From Leptasterias polaris (lineage: Eukaryota; Echinodermata; Asteroidea; Forcipulatida; Asteriidae), in NCBI GenBank assembly GCA_037783415.1, contig JAZGTN010000035.1:3410001-3474000 (forward strand): a stretch of 64,000 nucleotides of DNA, in the 5' to 3' direction. Position 1 is the stretch's first letter. The number at the start of each line of letters is the position of its first letter. The translations under genes were made by a program, and so were the position numbers. Shown in pieces: positions 21,192 through 33,640 of this stretch. The notes below the pieces were generated by a model that ran no database searches, was not told where the DNA came from, and worked only from the letters and a program-made list of their open reading frames with translations.

Positions 21192-21894
21192 TATGCCTTA
21201 GTCTTGAACAGCTACATCTACGTATGGGAAGACATTCAGCTGATGATACGCAATTTGCAGATAACACTCATCTACATTTCGGATGGGTAGATCTCATTGG
21301 AGAACTAGACTTTCTAAAAGGGAAAAAAATGGAAATTAGAAGAAAAACTAAATATCTATGGAAGAGAAATAATTGTATTACTTCTTACCTTAGACATGAG
21401 GCCTAATTGCCAATTGGCTTGCATTATGATCAACATTTTCAAATGAGCAACATTCGTTTTTTAAACATCTTTTGTGGTGTGTGATTCCAAAATACCTGGA
21501 CAGTTTATTCATCCTGATTGGGTGAGAGGAGACCATGTGAAAATGTTTAAATGTGCGATATGAACACAGGTAGGAAAGATTAAACATGACCTGACTGAAT
21601 TAAGCCAAGGGCACACTCAGGTGATTGCGCACAGTGCCCAAATGTCACAGCCCAGTTTAAGTCTATATGTCACATATTTGGCTTATGCCGGTTGGAAATC
21701 ATTTGCGGACAACAAGGTACTCATCGCTCAACACATGCATAGAAATTCAACGCAGAGTTTCAACTGATGCTAAACTGCCACTTTTGTTCTCAACTTCTAC
21801 AGGGTTCTGAATGTTTTAAATTGAAGGGATTTTTTAATGGGAATCAATGTGTTGAATTGGTTATAAAAGTGGTTTACACGTATGCTGAGGCATG

Positions 21895-21943
21895 GTTCTT
21901 GATAATTTTACCTCAACTTCGTCTTGGTAAAATTATCAAGAAC
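21895..21943. repeat. Perfect 18-bp-stem hairpin (right arm)
   Basis: Mirror of 15496-15544, with identical stems and reverse-complement loop. Confidence 0.9.
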
Positions 21944-22959
21944 TATAGCCCTTAGCGAGTTTAAACCACTGTCTTAAAACCACTTAACACTCTTTGATTT
22001 CCTTACTGTTAAATCACACACATTAAATGCAAAGTGCTGCAAAAACAGCCCACTTTACACTTTAGGATAACATGAAACACAAGATTTACATACCTTTGTC
22101 TCAGCCATGAACATCCATGATGTTTGGCAGATACACAGTGAGAAGAGACCTCACAACATTTGCTTTGTTGATGGGAGGTGCCCATCAGGAGCATGGCATG
22201 CCTTTCTAGATGCAAACAATTTTAAAAAAATATTTAAGACTAGATATAAAACCAGTTTTTAACTGAAAATAACTGAATATAACACATTAACTTTAAAGTG
22301 TTACCTTTAAAAGATGGTTGAGAAAGTACAAATTAGAACACAAATTAACCTAAATGAGGTGTGCATGTTAGGTAAAATCCTTAAGAATTATCAATTAATT
22401 TGTAACCTGAATCGGAAGTTTGTTTAGCTTAAAACTACTTTAAACATGGGTTCTGAAGATTGCTGTCAGTTCCAACAGTCGTTTGTGAATATAACAATAA
22501 CCCATTGTTGAGATTCAGTCTATATCTACTTGCTGTAATATATTGCAAACAATTTTATTTACCAAATACACCACAGTTGGACTTCAACCCTGGCTTTTCA
22601 ATTCAAATTTTAGGGGCCCAAACTGTTGATTGTTTGAATACTGATCAGACAATTTTAATTCAAAATGCTATGAACGAATTGCATTAAAAAAAACATTATT
22701 TTACTCTTAAGGAATTTACCTTTTACTGGAGAGAGCAGCTCCTTTATTATGTAAGCCGATCTTGGACATCTTAACTTGTTGACGGTTATATCACTTTGAA
22801 GATGGTAAGCCTTTCTGCACACAAACATAAAGCACAATTTGCAACAATTTATTTTAAAAACATTGTCCATAGTTAAAAAAGTTGATTCAGACAAATTACT
22901 TCAGCAGTTTTTTATACTCCCCATCCCACAATTGAAACCTATTAGTTTAAAAACACGAT

Positions 22960-23100
22960 GTGTTATGACTGAGCGATTAAGCGCACCTTACTCAAGCTGT
23001 GGTGTTTCTGATCAGCAGAGTATGGGTTCAGAGTTCTGGTCTTGACACTTGTGTCCTTGACCGAGAAACAAGCTATTATTAATTCTTTCTTTGGATGGAA
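22960..23100 (+). mobile_element. SINE head fragment, tRNA-like (right arm)
   Basis: Reads ATGACTGAGCGATTAAGCGC, then GGGTTCAGAGTTC. It mirrors 14372-14470. Confidence 0.6.
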
Positions 23101-24544
23101 ATTAAAGCTGTAGGTCCCGTGTACACGAAAAATGATTGTTTTCGGGGGACCCGAAGATCAATCCAAACACAAAGTTTGAATATGCCAAGTCCTTCATGAG
23201 TTATAGTTGTAATGACCTCAACATTTTACCTAGAAGTCCAAAAACAAAGGCTTGCAGGGAATCTGAAGACCATTCCACACACTAAATTTGGAGTTGATAT
23301 TTTTTGTAGAGTCTCTTTTGTTTTAGTCATAGTGGCATTGACATTTGGTCTAAGGTCCAAAGTTATATTAGGCTTCTTGGGGAACTGAAGACCAGTAAAC
23401 ATACTGAGGATTATTTTGATTGTTGCAATCAAAGTAAGCAACAGTGATTTGACGGGTACGTCAAGTGGCTGAGACAGTTCTCTTGAAGATTGGTGTTGGT
23501 ATGAACTGTATTAGCAGTGAGTCCTCAGAATCAAACTAATCTACCAAGTGGCACACAATATTTTAATAACCAAAAGCTGAAAGGTTTTTTATTTTTTTAA
23601 GTTCACCTTTCACTGGAGAGTGCAGCTCTTGGCGTTTACTTGTTGAGGGGGAGATCTCTTTGGACATTTTGAGCACTCCCCTGCAACACAAACAAAATGT
23701 ACACTTTGCAACATGAGTGATAACACATAACACATAATTAAAAAATATATACTTTGCTTTTGCTGGGGATTTTGTATAAACTTTCACTGAAAAAATAAAT
23801 ACAAAAACCAACATTGATAATAGCAAAAACAACAAAAAACAATTAAAGGAACTTTTGCATATCAGGATTATTTTGATTGTTACAATCAATTGTTGACAGG
23901 TACGTCAAATGGCTGAGACAGTTGTCCTGAAGATTGGTGTTGGTATGAACTTGCTTATCAGTGGGTCCTCAGAATCAAACCAATCTAGCAAAGTGCATGC
24001 AACATTTAAATAACAAAAAGCTAACATTTGTTCTTTCATTATTGAGGAACTAACCTTTGACTGGAGAGTGCATCTCCTTTCTTGGACATCTTCTTGTTGA
24101 TGGGTAGATGTCTTTGGAGATAGTAAGCCGACTGCAATACAAACAAAAGGAATATTTTGCAACATTAGTGATTAATTTAATACAATATCCATGATAAACA
24201 GACATACAATCAGGATTATTTTGATTGTTGCAATGTATGGCTGTGACAGGGAGGCTGGTCCTCTACTGAAAGGGGAAACGGCACTTGGAGACCTTAACAA
24301 ATAATAATTCACAGTATGATGACATTATCTCAGAAGAACTTAATTTAGTCCTCAGCTCAAAGAAACAGTGGGTGGTTTACTTTGTTGAAGAGATATGTAA
24401 TAAAAGGTCAATATTTTAAAAAGATAGTAAAAAATAATGTGATGACCTCATCAGGATGTCACTTTTACTTTAAGCAGTCAATGTCATTGTCTAACAATCG
24501 ACTAAGTTGAAAAACATATGGTTTGAATGATGTTTTAAAAGTGG

Positions 24545-24930
24545 CATGTCGTGTTTTAAAAGTGCCATGTCATGGCCGAGCGGTCTAGGTCACCGGACCT
24601 AAGCTCTGGTGTAGTCAGCAGCAGAGTGTGGGTTCGATACCCGGTCATGACACTTGTGCCCCTGAGCAAGGCACTTAACCATAATTGCTTGAAAAAAGTT
24701 GGGAAGGTAGTGCATTCTGCTCTACCAGATCGGCTCCTAGTGGATGATATGCATGCCTACATCCTTAAGGACTGTAAAGGGGGTAACCCTGTTTCAGCCC
24801 CAGGAGTAGGAGGCAACATGCCCCTGGTTTCAATTGATTATTGGGTTGATAGCCCAAATCAGGTTTGTGTAGCCCTCACCTTGAAGTGGCCGTCCGTGGC
24901 CTTGTGAATTAGGCGATATCTCATAAAAAA
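24545..24930 (+). mobile_element. tRNA-Ser/Leu-like SINE (right arm copy)
   Basis: The head ATGGCCGAGCGGTCTAGGTC is followed by the B-box GGTTCGATACC near 24632, then a SINE body. Mirror of 12490-12870. A downstream body and a non-matching 3' stem argue against a functional tRNA. Confidence 0.82.
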
Positions 24931-24936
24931 ATAAAA

Positions 24937-25121
24937 AATACAATGATCCACACAAATATGCCTCGAAATTGCGAGGTTTTACTTTTACATCGTGAACTAA
25001 CATGGCCCGCAATTTTTTTGGAGTCAAGTTTTTGACTCCACAAAATGGCGGACCATGTTAGTTCGCAAAGTAGAAGGAAAACCATGCAATTTCGAGGCAT
25101 ATTTGTGTGGATCATTGTATT
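24937..25121. mobile_element. Palindromic MITE (right arm copy)
   Basis: Same terminal and central sequences as 12291-12475 and at the mirrored position, so it was present before the arms formed. The flank to 25210 (AACTCGCCCGATCC then GGCAACGTG) is the end of the larger family member. Confidence 0.9.
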
Positions 25122-25170
25122 CTACTTTAAAAACATCTTTCTAACTTGATGCATTTTATAAAAAACGGTT

Positions 25171-27774
25171 ACAAATGCTTTTCATAGACCAACTCGCCCG
25201 ATCCTAGGCAACGTGTCCCTTTAAAAGTTTGTTTTTTTAATCATTTAAAATAGTGAAGTGTTTACATGTAAAGTAAAGTATGTTCTGAGTCAATATATGG
25301 TTCATGAGGCCGGTGTCTGTACCCAGTTTTATTGGCATTAAATGACTGAGAATATTTCTGTTGATACCTATAAGCAGTTTTGTATACTACTTCTATCCCA
25401 AAATTGAAAACTGTTAGTTTAAAAAACACGATGTGTCATGACTTAGCGATTAAGCGCACCGTACTCAAGCTGTGGTGTTTCTGGTCAGCAGAGTATGGGT
25501 TCAGAGTTCTGGTCTTGACACTTGTGTCCTTGAGTGAGAGTCAAGCTATTATTGTTTCTTTCTTCGGATGGGATGTAAAGCTGTAGGTCCCGTGTGTTTT
25601 GCAATAAGCGTCTAACTACACGAAAAAAATTTGTTTTCGGGGGACCCCAAGACCAATCCACACACAAAGTTTGGAGATAATATGCCAAGTCCTTCATGAG
25701 TTATAGTTGTAATGACCTCAACATTTTACCTTTTTTGTTATTGTTCTGAGTGCTAGGTTCCAGTGTTTTTTAACGTTTGTGCAATGTTTTTATCCTGTGA
25801 CCTTTTATTATTGTATATATTCAGTGCATTTTTTTAGTTTTTATGTAAGCTGGGATCCATGGGAGATCAGTGAGTTTTTTCTCACTGAATGGATTACCCA
25901 GGATAAACAAGAAATAAATAATAATAAATAATTACCTAGAACTTAGAAGTCCAAAAACAAAGGCTTGCAGGGAATCTGAAGACCATTCCACACACTAAAT
26001 TGGAGTTGATATTTTTTGTTGAGTGTCTTTTGTTTTAGTCATAGTGACATTGACATTTGGCCTATGGTCCAAAGGCATATTAGGCTTCTTGGGGAACCGA
26101 AGACCAGTAAACATACTGAGGATTATTTTGATTGCTACAATCAAAGTAAGCAACAGTGATTTGAGAGGAATGTCAAATGCCTAAAACAGCGAGTCCTCAG
26201 AATCAAACTAGTCTACCAAGTGGCACACACTATTTTAATAACCAAAAGCTAAAAGGCTTTTATATTTTTTATATTTACCTTTCACTGGAGAGTGCAGCTC
26301 TTGGCTTTTACTTGTTGACAGGTAGATATCTTTGGAAATTTTAAGCACCCCTGCAACACAAACAAAATGTACACTTTGCAACATGAGTGATTTAACACAT
26401 AACACATCTTTTTTTTTTTAATACTTTGTTTTTGCTGGGGATTTTGTATAAACTTTCACTGAAAAAATAAACACAAAAACCAACATTGATAATAGCAACA
26501 ACAAAAAACAATTAAAGAAAATTTTGCATATCAGGACTATTTTGATTGTTACAATCAAAATGAGAAACAGTGAATTGACAGGTACGTCAAATGGCTGAGA
26601 CAGTTCTCTTGAAGATTGGTGGTGGTATGAACTTGATTATCAGTGGGTCCTCAGAATCAAACTAGTCTAGCAAAGTGCATGCAACATTTAAATAACCAAA
26701 GCTAACATTTGTTCTTTCATTATTGGGGAACTCACCTTTTTACTGGAGAGTGCATCTCCTCTCTTGGACATCTACTTGTTGACAGGTAGATGTCTTTGGA
26801 GATAGTAAACCTACTGCAACACAAAAAAGGGAATATTTTGCAACATTAGTGATTAATTAAATACATTATCCATGATAACCAGACATAGAATCAGGATAGA
26901 TACACAGCTTCAAAAAGTGCACCTTTAAGGCAATTGGGCAATACCACGTGACAATCTACGACTCTACATGTATTTTGTCTGCATGAATGTATTCCAATTG
27001 TAAAAGGAATGTCATAAACTTTGGCACAGACATCTAGTAAAAGTGTATTTTGAACTGTTTTTAACCTTAACATCTCAAACATATCAAATATCATTAATTT
27101 TTCCCCAACTTTGTCAAAAAGATAGTGTTTCAAGTTCATGAAGGTAGGCAAACAATCATACACTGAAAGCTAAGGTTAAAACCTGATTCAACTTCCAGCT
27201 TTAAGTCAACTCAAGTTCTTCAGACACTTTTAATTTCAAAAGCATTCATTAAAAATGTTTAGGTTTTTGGATTTTGTTTCCCAAGAATGAATCACCATTA
27301 CAATTTTGTTTGTTTAATCATTTAAAATAGTGAAGTATTTACATGTAAAGTAAAGTCTGTCCTGAGTCAATATGGTTCATGAGGTCGGTGTCTATATACC
27401 CAGTTTCATTGGCATTAAATGACTGAGACTTCTATTCACCTGGCCGGCATGCCACTCCATCGAAGGTACCCAAATGTACCCCTGGGTGGTGAGATCAGTT
27501 ATGGACACAAGTGTTGTGAATGACAGGACCAGGATTCGAACCCACATTCTGTAAATTACAAAACTTGAGTCCACCGCCCTAGACCCCTTTGCCAAGACAA
27601 CCCACATTTATATGTACCGTAATTTCCTGCGGATAAAAACGTGTCTTATCTGACTTTCAATGGTAAAAAAAGTCACTGCGTCTTATCTTCCGATGCGCCT
27701 TATCTGATTTCGATTGAGTTCATTGTGATGAATACAATGTGAAATCTTACATTTATACTGCAAAATAGTTCCTT
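25171..27774. repeat. Right-arm-only block: duplicated module between direct repeats
   Basis: Sequence at 25225-25345 recurs directly at 27300-27425 (GTGAAGTNTTTACATGTAAA, GGTTCATGAGG, ATTGGCATTAAATGACTGAG). Between them, 25380-26900 is a second direct copy of the right-arm module at 22910-24220. The left arm has no equivalent at this position. Confidence 0.75.
27430..27603 (-). mobile_element. tRNA-derived SINE fragment
   Basis: On the minus strand a B-box-like GGGTTCGAATCC lies near 27535 and an A-box-like region near 27590. It sits next to the downstream direct repeat in the right arm only. Confidence 0.55.
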
Positions 27775-28942
27775 TATTTCGTCCAGGGTTATTCTACATG
27801 TCATATTTTTCTTAAAATTGACCTACACCGTTAACATTTTTGAAGAAACTTACCAAAGAACGAAGTCACTGGTTATGCTGCTGCCCACAATATGTAACAA
27901 TATCGTCGCGAATGAGCGACGATCAATGCTGCAAACACAGTACACTGCTATATCACATGACAGGTATAGTCTTTATTAAACAAGTCGTTTTGTATGTTAT
28001 CGTGAATTTCGCCAACAGAGGGTGTATGTTTCTAATGTGAAAGCATTAAGAAAGCGCCCTCTAGCGTTTGTTGGTTCTTGCATGTATTGTAATATTAAAA
28101 AAAGCGAGATGGAAAAGACTAGCATCCAAATTCATTGGGAAACGTTGGGAAAACATGTATCTGCGCGCGTTCGTTGTGTAAAACGAAAATCTGTAAAGCT
28201 ATGGTTTTAGAAAAAATCTTTAAAACGAACATGGAAAAAATAGTAATGAACCACAATGACCCCTGTATGTGTTGATGTACAAGCAGTATTGGACCCAGCA
28301 TGAGCACAGATTTCTTTCGATTTCACTTTATACAACATTGACGAAAATGGAAATGATAGAAGTGTGAATAGTTTTGGCTTTAACATGTGCATATAATGAA
28401 ACCAATCATTCATTCATTTCATTCATTCATTCATTCATTTGTGCCTGTCTGACTCTATCAGGCAAAGTGTTAAAGAGAGATGGACTGCTTAGAACAGTGT
28501 CCAGCCTCAATGGGTGATTTCAATGTCATGTTGGGGCAACCTTATGAAACCAAACAGATGTAAATTGCAGTGTTTCTTAACATCTAAATAATCTGAATGA
28601 AATGATATCAAATTGTACTGCTGTTTTTTACAACTACATCATTTGAATAAATATAGGCCTTATTAGTACACTTATTAGTAGCATTATCTACCAGATTCTA
28701 TCAGATATTAAACTAGACAGAATATATGGCTGGATCAGTTCAGAAAGGCAACCTTCAAAAGTAGTAAGGTCGTCTCAACCACCAAGAAATGCCGAATTCT
28801 TACTCCACACAACCACAACTGAGTGACCAAGGTTCCTGATAGAAAATGAAATCTATCAAGTGAATACTTCCTCTATCTTGGATTTCATACTAAAATTATC
28901 TCAACTTTTATGAATAATTCCAATAAATTTTATTGAAGCATC

Positions 28943-29263
28943 GTGCCACTGCATTCATTCTTTTTCGGAGGGGTGTATTCTGCAGAATTACACTGGGTTG
29001 CTTTTGGAGCAAAGAGCAACAGAGAAATCGTGCATCCGTCATATCTAACTGATTTCCTAGTAGAAGAAACAATAGGCAAAAGGCAGCGAGACAACTGCAC
29101 AAGGTTATTCTATGCTGTGATGGATTATTTGCTGTCTGATCTAAACTTTCGCTTCAGCGATACAAATAAACAGCTCATGAGATCAACTGTAGCCCTTTCA
29201 TCCATGTCGCTCCAAGTTCTTGGACTTGGAGTAACTCAAACCTATGATAGAGACATATTCTAG
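28943..29263 (+). pseudogene. hAT-like transposase remnant (right arm copy)
   Basis: A 106-codon ORF with the same core as the left copy (DFLVEETIGKRQRD, LFYAVMDYLLSDLNFRFSD). Only a few residues differ between the copies, for example HPSY against HPSH and RDNC against RDYC. Coding similarity breaks off downstream after FSHFKDAFPDLC-like text near 29395. It is not an intact transposase. Confidence 0.5.
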
Positions 29264-29610
29264 CAATATATCAATCCTGAACATAGAAATACGCCAAGCA
29301 AAGAGACTTCTATACAGTCTAAAACAGCAGAAGGAATTCCATCACTAATATGGAGCAACTAGCAGAATTCTTGAGCCATTTCAAAGACGCCTTCCCTGAC
29401 CTATGTAAAATATGTTAGCTCATCAACATTGCACCAGTCCCCCCCCCCCCCCCCCTTCACCACTTCAGCGTTTTCTAACACAGATTTTAATTTTAATTGA
29501 TGCATCAGATAAAGAACTACATTTAGAAGTCTATGTCTGATGCAAAGCTGTATTCAGTATTATTTCTGGTCATTCATCCCCACAGATGATTTGGAAGCAT
29601 TTGTGTCCAT

Positions 29611-29806
29611 GCAGACGGAAAAATGCATCCTTGTGGAGCACTCTTTTGTTCTTTCCTTTGTCCCTGCACTTAACAGTTTCCCATAGACTTTGTACACAAA
29701 TTTCCTTGTGGAGCACCCCGGTCTTTAGAAATTCCATGTGGAGTCCTTTTGTTTTCCCTTTTTTGTTTTGTCCTTGGTCTCCAGAAGGTACCGAAAGTGA
29801 GAGCAG
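29611..29806. other. Right-arm-only insertion of about 196 bp
   Basis: The left arm reads straight through this point (near 7270). The block contains internal repeats of CTTGTGGAGCAC. Class unknown. Confidence 0.6.
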
Positions 29807-30800
29807 ATTTGCACACTTGTAAGCAACTGTAGAAATTCATTTGTTTTAACTTTCATTGCCAGTAAGTTTTCCTTAACAAGTGGAGTGATCTCCATCCAGA
29901 GGTGGCTTGGTGTTTTCAAGTTCTTCGGAAATCTTTTTAAAATTCTTGTTAAATAAAAATGTTTTTATTTACAATTGTGTCTTTATCTCATGGAAAGTAT
30001 TTTATTTCTAGTCAGGTTATCTTATGTCAACAGTAAACGGCAAAACAAAAGCACTGAAAAAAGGCATATAAACATCATTTGCATATAAATTTCCCTTTCG
30101 TTTTAGTTGATGGGTTATCTGGAACCTAGATTGAGAACTTGATTTAAAAAGTGCAAAATGCAAACTACAATATATTAACCAGAAAGTAGCTTCCTTTTGA
30201 AGATGCCTTCTCAATAGAGATGACGAGTGGCCCAAACTGTCAACCAAATCATCGTTCAATCAGTTTGTTGTCTGGGTGGGAGCAGCTTCAAATTCACTTC
30301 AGGAAAAACCACAGTTTTTGTTACATTTTAACATAGTAGGCTAAGCATTTCCTAACGGGAAAAACTACCCAAAATCTTTCAGATTTATAAATTTATTTAC
30401 TATTAAAACTAAGGTCCTAACTGCTGTCCGATTTCAACATCTATTAAATATCATAACGGCCATTCTTTTCAAACAAATTTACATTTTAACGGAGAATTTC
30501 CATAAACCATAGAAATATCAGAAAGACCCGAAGTAGACCTAGTGAATTACACTTGCGTACGAGTTGGTGAATGTACGAGTTGGTGTGCATACGAGTTTGT
30601 GTTCGTACGACTTTGTGTGTGTACGAGTTGGTGCGTACGAGATTGAGTGCGTACGAGTTGACCTGTATTCCAACAACAAGGTGGGCTAGGGTCTACATGT
30701 ACATGTATGTGATCTTAAACTTTAAAAAGTTAAAATATTAATTTCAACAAGTGTCAAATTTAAATAAAAATAGGCATGTCAAGTTTTAATATACTGGAAA

Positions 30801-31330
30801 TCAGTGTTGTAGTCGAGTCACCTGTGTCGAGTCACATTTATATTGCGCCCCTTACATACAAATGATCAAAGGCGCAGCACATGTTAAAAAGCACATGAAG
30901 AAAAAGACAAGAAAAAAGACTGGTTACCAGGCCAGTGCCCAAAACAAAAGTATGGGGATACGTCTGTCCCGCCAACAGAGAACTAATAGTTACTTATTAC
31001 ATAGGCCTATCCCTGCTGGCATCGGTAATGTTTTGACCTTTTCAGGAGACAGGCGCCTCTAGCCCTATATGCAAAAAATCTAAACTAACTGGCAAGGCGA
31101 CCATAGAAGAAGACAAACAAAAGACACAAAGGAACAAAACCATAAAACACACTAAAAAGCGGTAAAAGGCAGCTTTAAAAACATGGGTTTTTATATTAGG
31201 CCTACATTTAAAAGAGGTAAGTTTCTGGTCGATACGTAAATGCAACGGTAGCGCATTCCAAGATTGAGGGGCTGCCTTATAGGCCTAAGGCCAGCATTTT
31301 TATCAAATTTTTTGACATTTTTAAATAAAA
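30801..31330. other. Unassigned sequence outside the palindrome
   Basis: No gene or clear repeat boundary recognised. TAGGCCTA-type motifs and short Lys-rich ORFs only. Confidence 0.3.
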
Positions 31331-31640
31331 GCGTTTGTAACTGTTTGTTATAAAATGCATTGATATTATGGTTAGAATGATGTTTGAAAAGTAGAATACA
31401 ATGATCCACACAAATAATAATATGCTGCGTGGTTTTCCTTTTACATTGTGTTGTAGAGCAAATTTTTTGACTCCACAAAATGGCGGACCGTGTTAGTTTT
31501 GTATGCATATTTGTGTGGATCATTGTATTCTACTTTTAAAACATCTTTCTAGTCATATGCATTTTATAACAAACGGTTACAAACGCTTTTCATAGCCCAA
31601 CTCGCCCGATCCAAGGCAACGTACCTGTGTCCCTTTAATC
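31330..31640. mobile_element. MITE, third copy of the 12291 family
   Basis: Contains the palindromic ends AATACAATGATCCACACAAA (31395) and its reverse complement (to 31529), with a degraded centre and both flanking arms (AAGCGTTTGTAAC on the left, GTTACAAACGCTT on the right), then GGCAACGTACCTGTGTCCC. This copy shows the longer outer form of the family. Confidence 0.8.
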
Positions 31641-32130
31641 CATTTTGATCCAAATTGATAAAAATATTTGATTTACCCCTTGTGTTTTTATCCACTTAGG
31701 GACACACATTTTATAAAAAATGCTGGACTGACTTACCCCTTGTGTGTCTTCAATTTTTGAACCTAAAATTTAATGTGGATAAAAGCTGGACTTTACCAAA
31801 AATTGAAAAGAAGAAAAAATACTGGACTTACCCCTTGTGATTTTTTCAATTTTTGACCCAAATATGATAAAATTTCTGGACTTACCCCTTGTGAATTTTT
31901 CAGTTGACCCAAATTTGAATAAAATACTGGACTTTCCCCTCAGTGTGTTTTTATCGATGTTGTATCCCAATTGAATAAAAAATGCTGGATTTACCCCTTG
32001 TCTTTTAATCCATTTTTGACCCAATTTGATAAAAATGCTGGACTTATCCCTTGTGTTTTTCTTATCCACTTTGGACCCAAATTGATAAAAATATTTGACT
32101 TACCCCTTTTTGTACTTTTGAAAATTTTTG
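31640..32130. repeat. Degenerate satellite, about 68-bp unit, seven copies
   Basis: The consensus elements TTGATAAAAAT, CTGGACTTACCCCTTGTG and TTTTTGACCCAAA recur in the same order seven or so times, with substantial divergence. Confidence 0.8.
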
Positions 32131-32594
32131 ACCTGGTGGTTGGGTACTTTTTGTGCTTAGGCCATATGAAACTCCATGAAATTGGGCCCAAGTGCTAACA
32201 CTGGAGTTGTGGTGCTGGTGGTGCTCGGCTCTTTATCATTAAATTTATTATTACAGGGAGATTGTCAATGTTTGTTTCAAATGTGCTGAATTTAACTACC
32301 CAATTTACGTACGTGAGTATTAATCACACTCTTCGTGAAAAATAATAAACATTTGTATTCATTCCTAACTAGCTACACTACTCACTAGTCTGCCGATCAG
32401 AGGACACAGTGACGGCAAGTTTTGCATTACCCAACTCGTTATTTTAACACAGACATGCACTCAAAATGAGGAATAGATTACTCTCAATCTCAAATATAAT
32501 AATGTTAATAGCCTCCATACATACTGAGCTATAAGACAACGGTACTTACCAAAATACCAGGGTGCTGTGATGAAAAGCATAATTCGAGGACACA

Positions 32595-33143
32595 CGACAC
32601 GTAAGAGCAGACGACACGAAAGAAATGAATGATTTTGCAAGGGTGCGCGCGCACACCTAGCATCCCATACGCACCAACTGCAATCGGTGCATAGCGCCCT
32701 CTGTACCCTTAATTGCGATACTATATATTTTGAAGCAAATTCAACTTGTGTTTATCATGAAGCTTTCTTGTAAATTGTCTCAGTCTGTTTTATATTTTTT
32801 ACATGCATAAAAAAAACAAGGGGTGGAGAGAGGAATACCTTTACCCTTTCATAGAAAAAGATAATTAACTTCCTTTCCCCCCCCCTTTTTTCATAAAACA
32901 ACAACCTCCTCCTCACCCTCAAGGTTAACCTAAGTAAAATCTCTTTTATTACAGAAATTGTTCTCCAGTACAAACCTAAATCCCCATCCCCTTCCCGGGC
33001 ATTTATATTAGGTGAGGCCCTTCCTGTCTCCACTAGGACCCCACATCATTAGAAAGTAGGGTATGCGTATGTGCAGGGAGTGTGTGCGCGCGCACCCTTG
33101 CAAAATCGTTCATTTCTTTCGTGTCGTCTGCTCTTACATGTCG
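32595..33143. mobile_element. DNA element with about 62-bp terminal inverted repeats
   Basis: 32595-32658 (CGACACGTAAGAGCAGACGA, and GCAAGGGTGCGCGCGCAC at the inner end) pairs with 33082-33143. The interior of about 420 bp has no recognisable transposase, so it is probably non-autonomous. Confidence 0.75.
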
Positions 33144-33469
33144 TAGATTTAGGATTTAGAAAAGTCTAACAGTACTCTTCGATAGTTAAAATCCGACTAT
33201 GAAACCACTGAAATATGGTTTTGGAGGACTTCGGAAAGTTTGACAGTTAACACTAATCTTTCAGTGATTGGTTCAATGTTACTGGTATTTTCCCCAGCCC
33301 ATGTATATCAAAACCACAAAGTATGCAATAGGGGCATACCAACAGACTATCACACATTTTGCAAAAACAAAACAAGGTAATACTAGTATTTATAGAATAA
33401 ATAAATACAGGACGGTATTTAATTGTTCATATAATATGCAACAGTAAAAACTTTTCAAATAGTCGTAAT

Positions 33470-33640
33470 AATTTTATCAAAATACAACATGTTAAGAAAT
33501 TTAAGGCTTACTGAAAGCAGTAATTGAACCTTGTGTTTAAATGAACCTAATGTATAATGTATTGGTAATTAACAATTTTATCAAAATACAACATGTGAAG
33601 AAAGTTAAGGCTTATTGAAAGCAGCAATTGAACCGTGTGG
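33470..33640. repeat. Tandem duplication with 104-bp offset
   Basis: AATTTTATCAAAATACAACA recurs at 33470 and 33574, followed in both copies by AAGGCTTA.TGAAAGCAG and AATTGAACC.TGTG. Confidence 0.85.

Larger units (their letters stand above)
21192..24240 (-). other. Mirrored exon-like modules (right arm)
   Basis: Reverse-complement counterpart of 13137-16263. The module at 22718-22812 is identical to the left copy (14610-14704), including AG and GT borders. The intervening sequence shows a few percent difference and small indels. Confidence 0.45.
4058..30800. repeat. Giant imperfect inverted repeat (palindrome), 26.7 kb
   Basis: The sequence from 4058 (TTTCCAGTATATTAAAACTT) is matched by its reverse complement ending at 30800, and the match continues inward to an axis near 20250. 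Collinear paired blocks include 4058-4649 with 30180-30800; 6802-7018 with 29905-30122; 7163-8172 with 28710-29904; 9343-9750 with 28299-28709; 10383-10662 with 27996-28298; 12026-12240 with 27775-27995; 12241-16263 with 21192-25170; and 19507-19832 with 20668-21049. By eye the matched blocks are roughly 95-97% identical. Arm-specific insertions separate them. I see no clear target-site duplication at the outer ends. It could be a very large foldback transposon or an old inverted segmental duplication. Confidence 0.9.
20668..30800 (-). repeat. Right arm of the giant palindrome
   Basis: The arm is 10.1 kb. It lacks most left-arm insertions but has its own extra segments: 21050-21191 (SINE tail), 25171-27774 (a duplicated module between direct repeats) and 29611-29806. 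Confidence 0.88.

Noticed and set aside
24560..24640. Possible functional tRNA-Ser/Leu gene
   Set aside because: Good A and B boxes, but a SINE body follows, several diverged copies exist and the acceptor stem is not matched.
4058..30800. Palindrome as a sequencing artefact (missed hairpin adapter)
   Set aside because: The arms differ by transposon insertions with target duplications and by scattered substitutions, which an artefact would not create.
32755..33033. 92-codon minus-strand ORF inside the inverted-repeat element as a transposase
   Set aside because: Too short, no DDE or other catalytic pattern.
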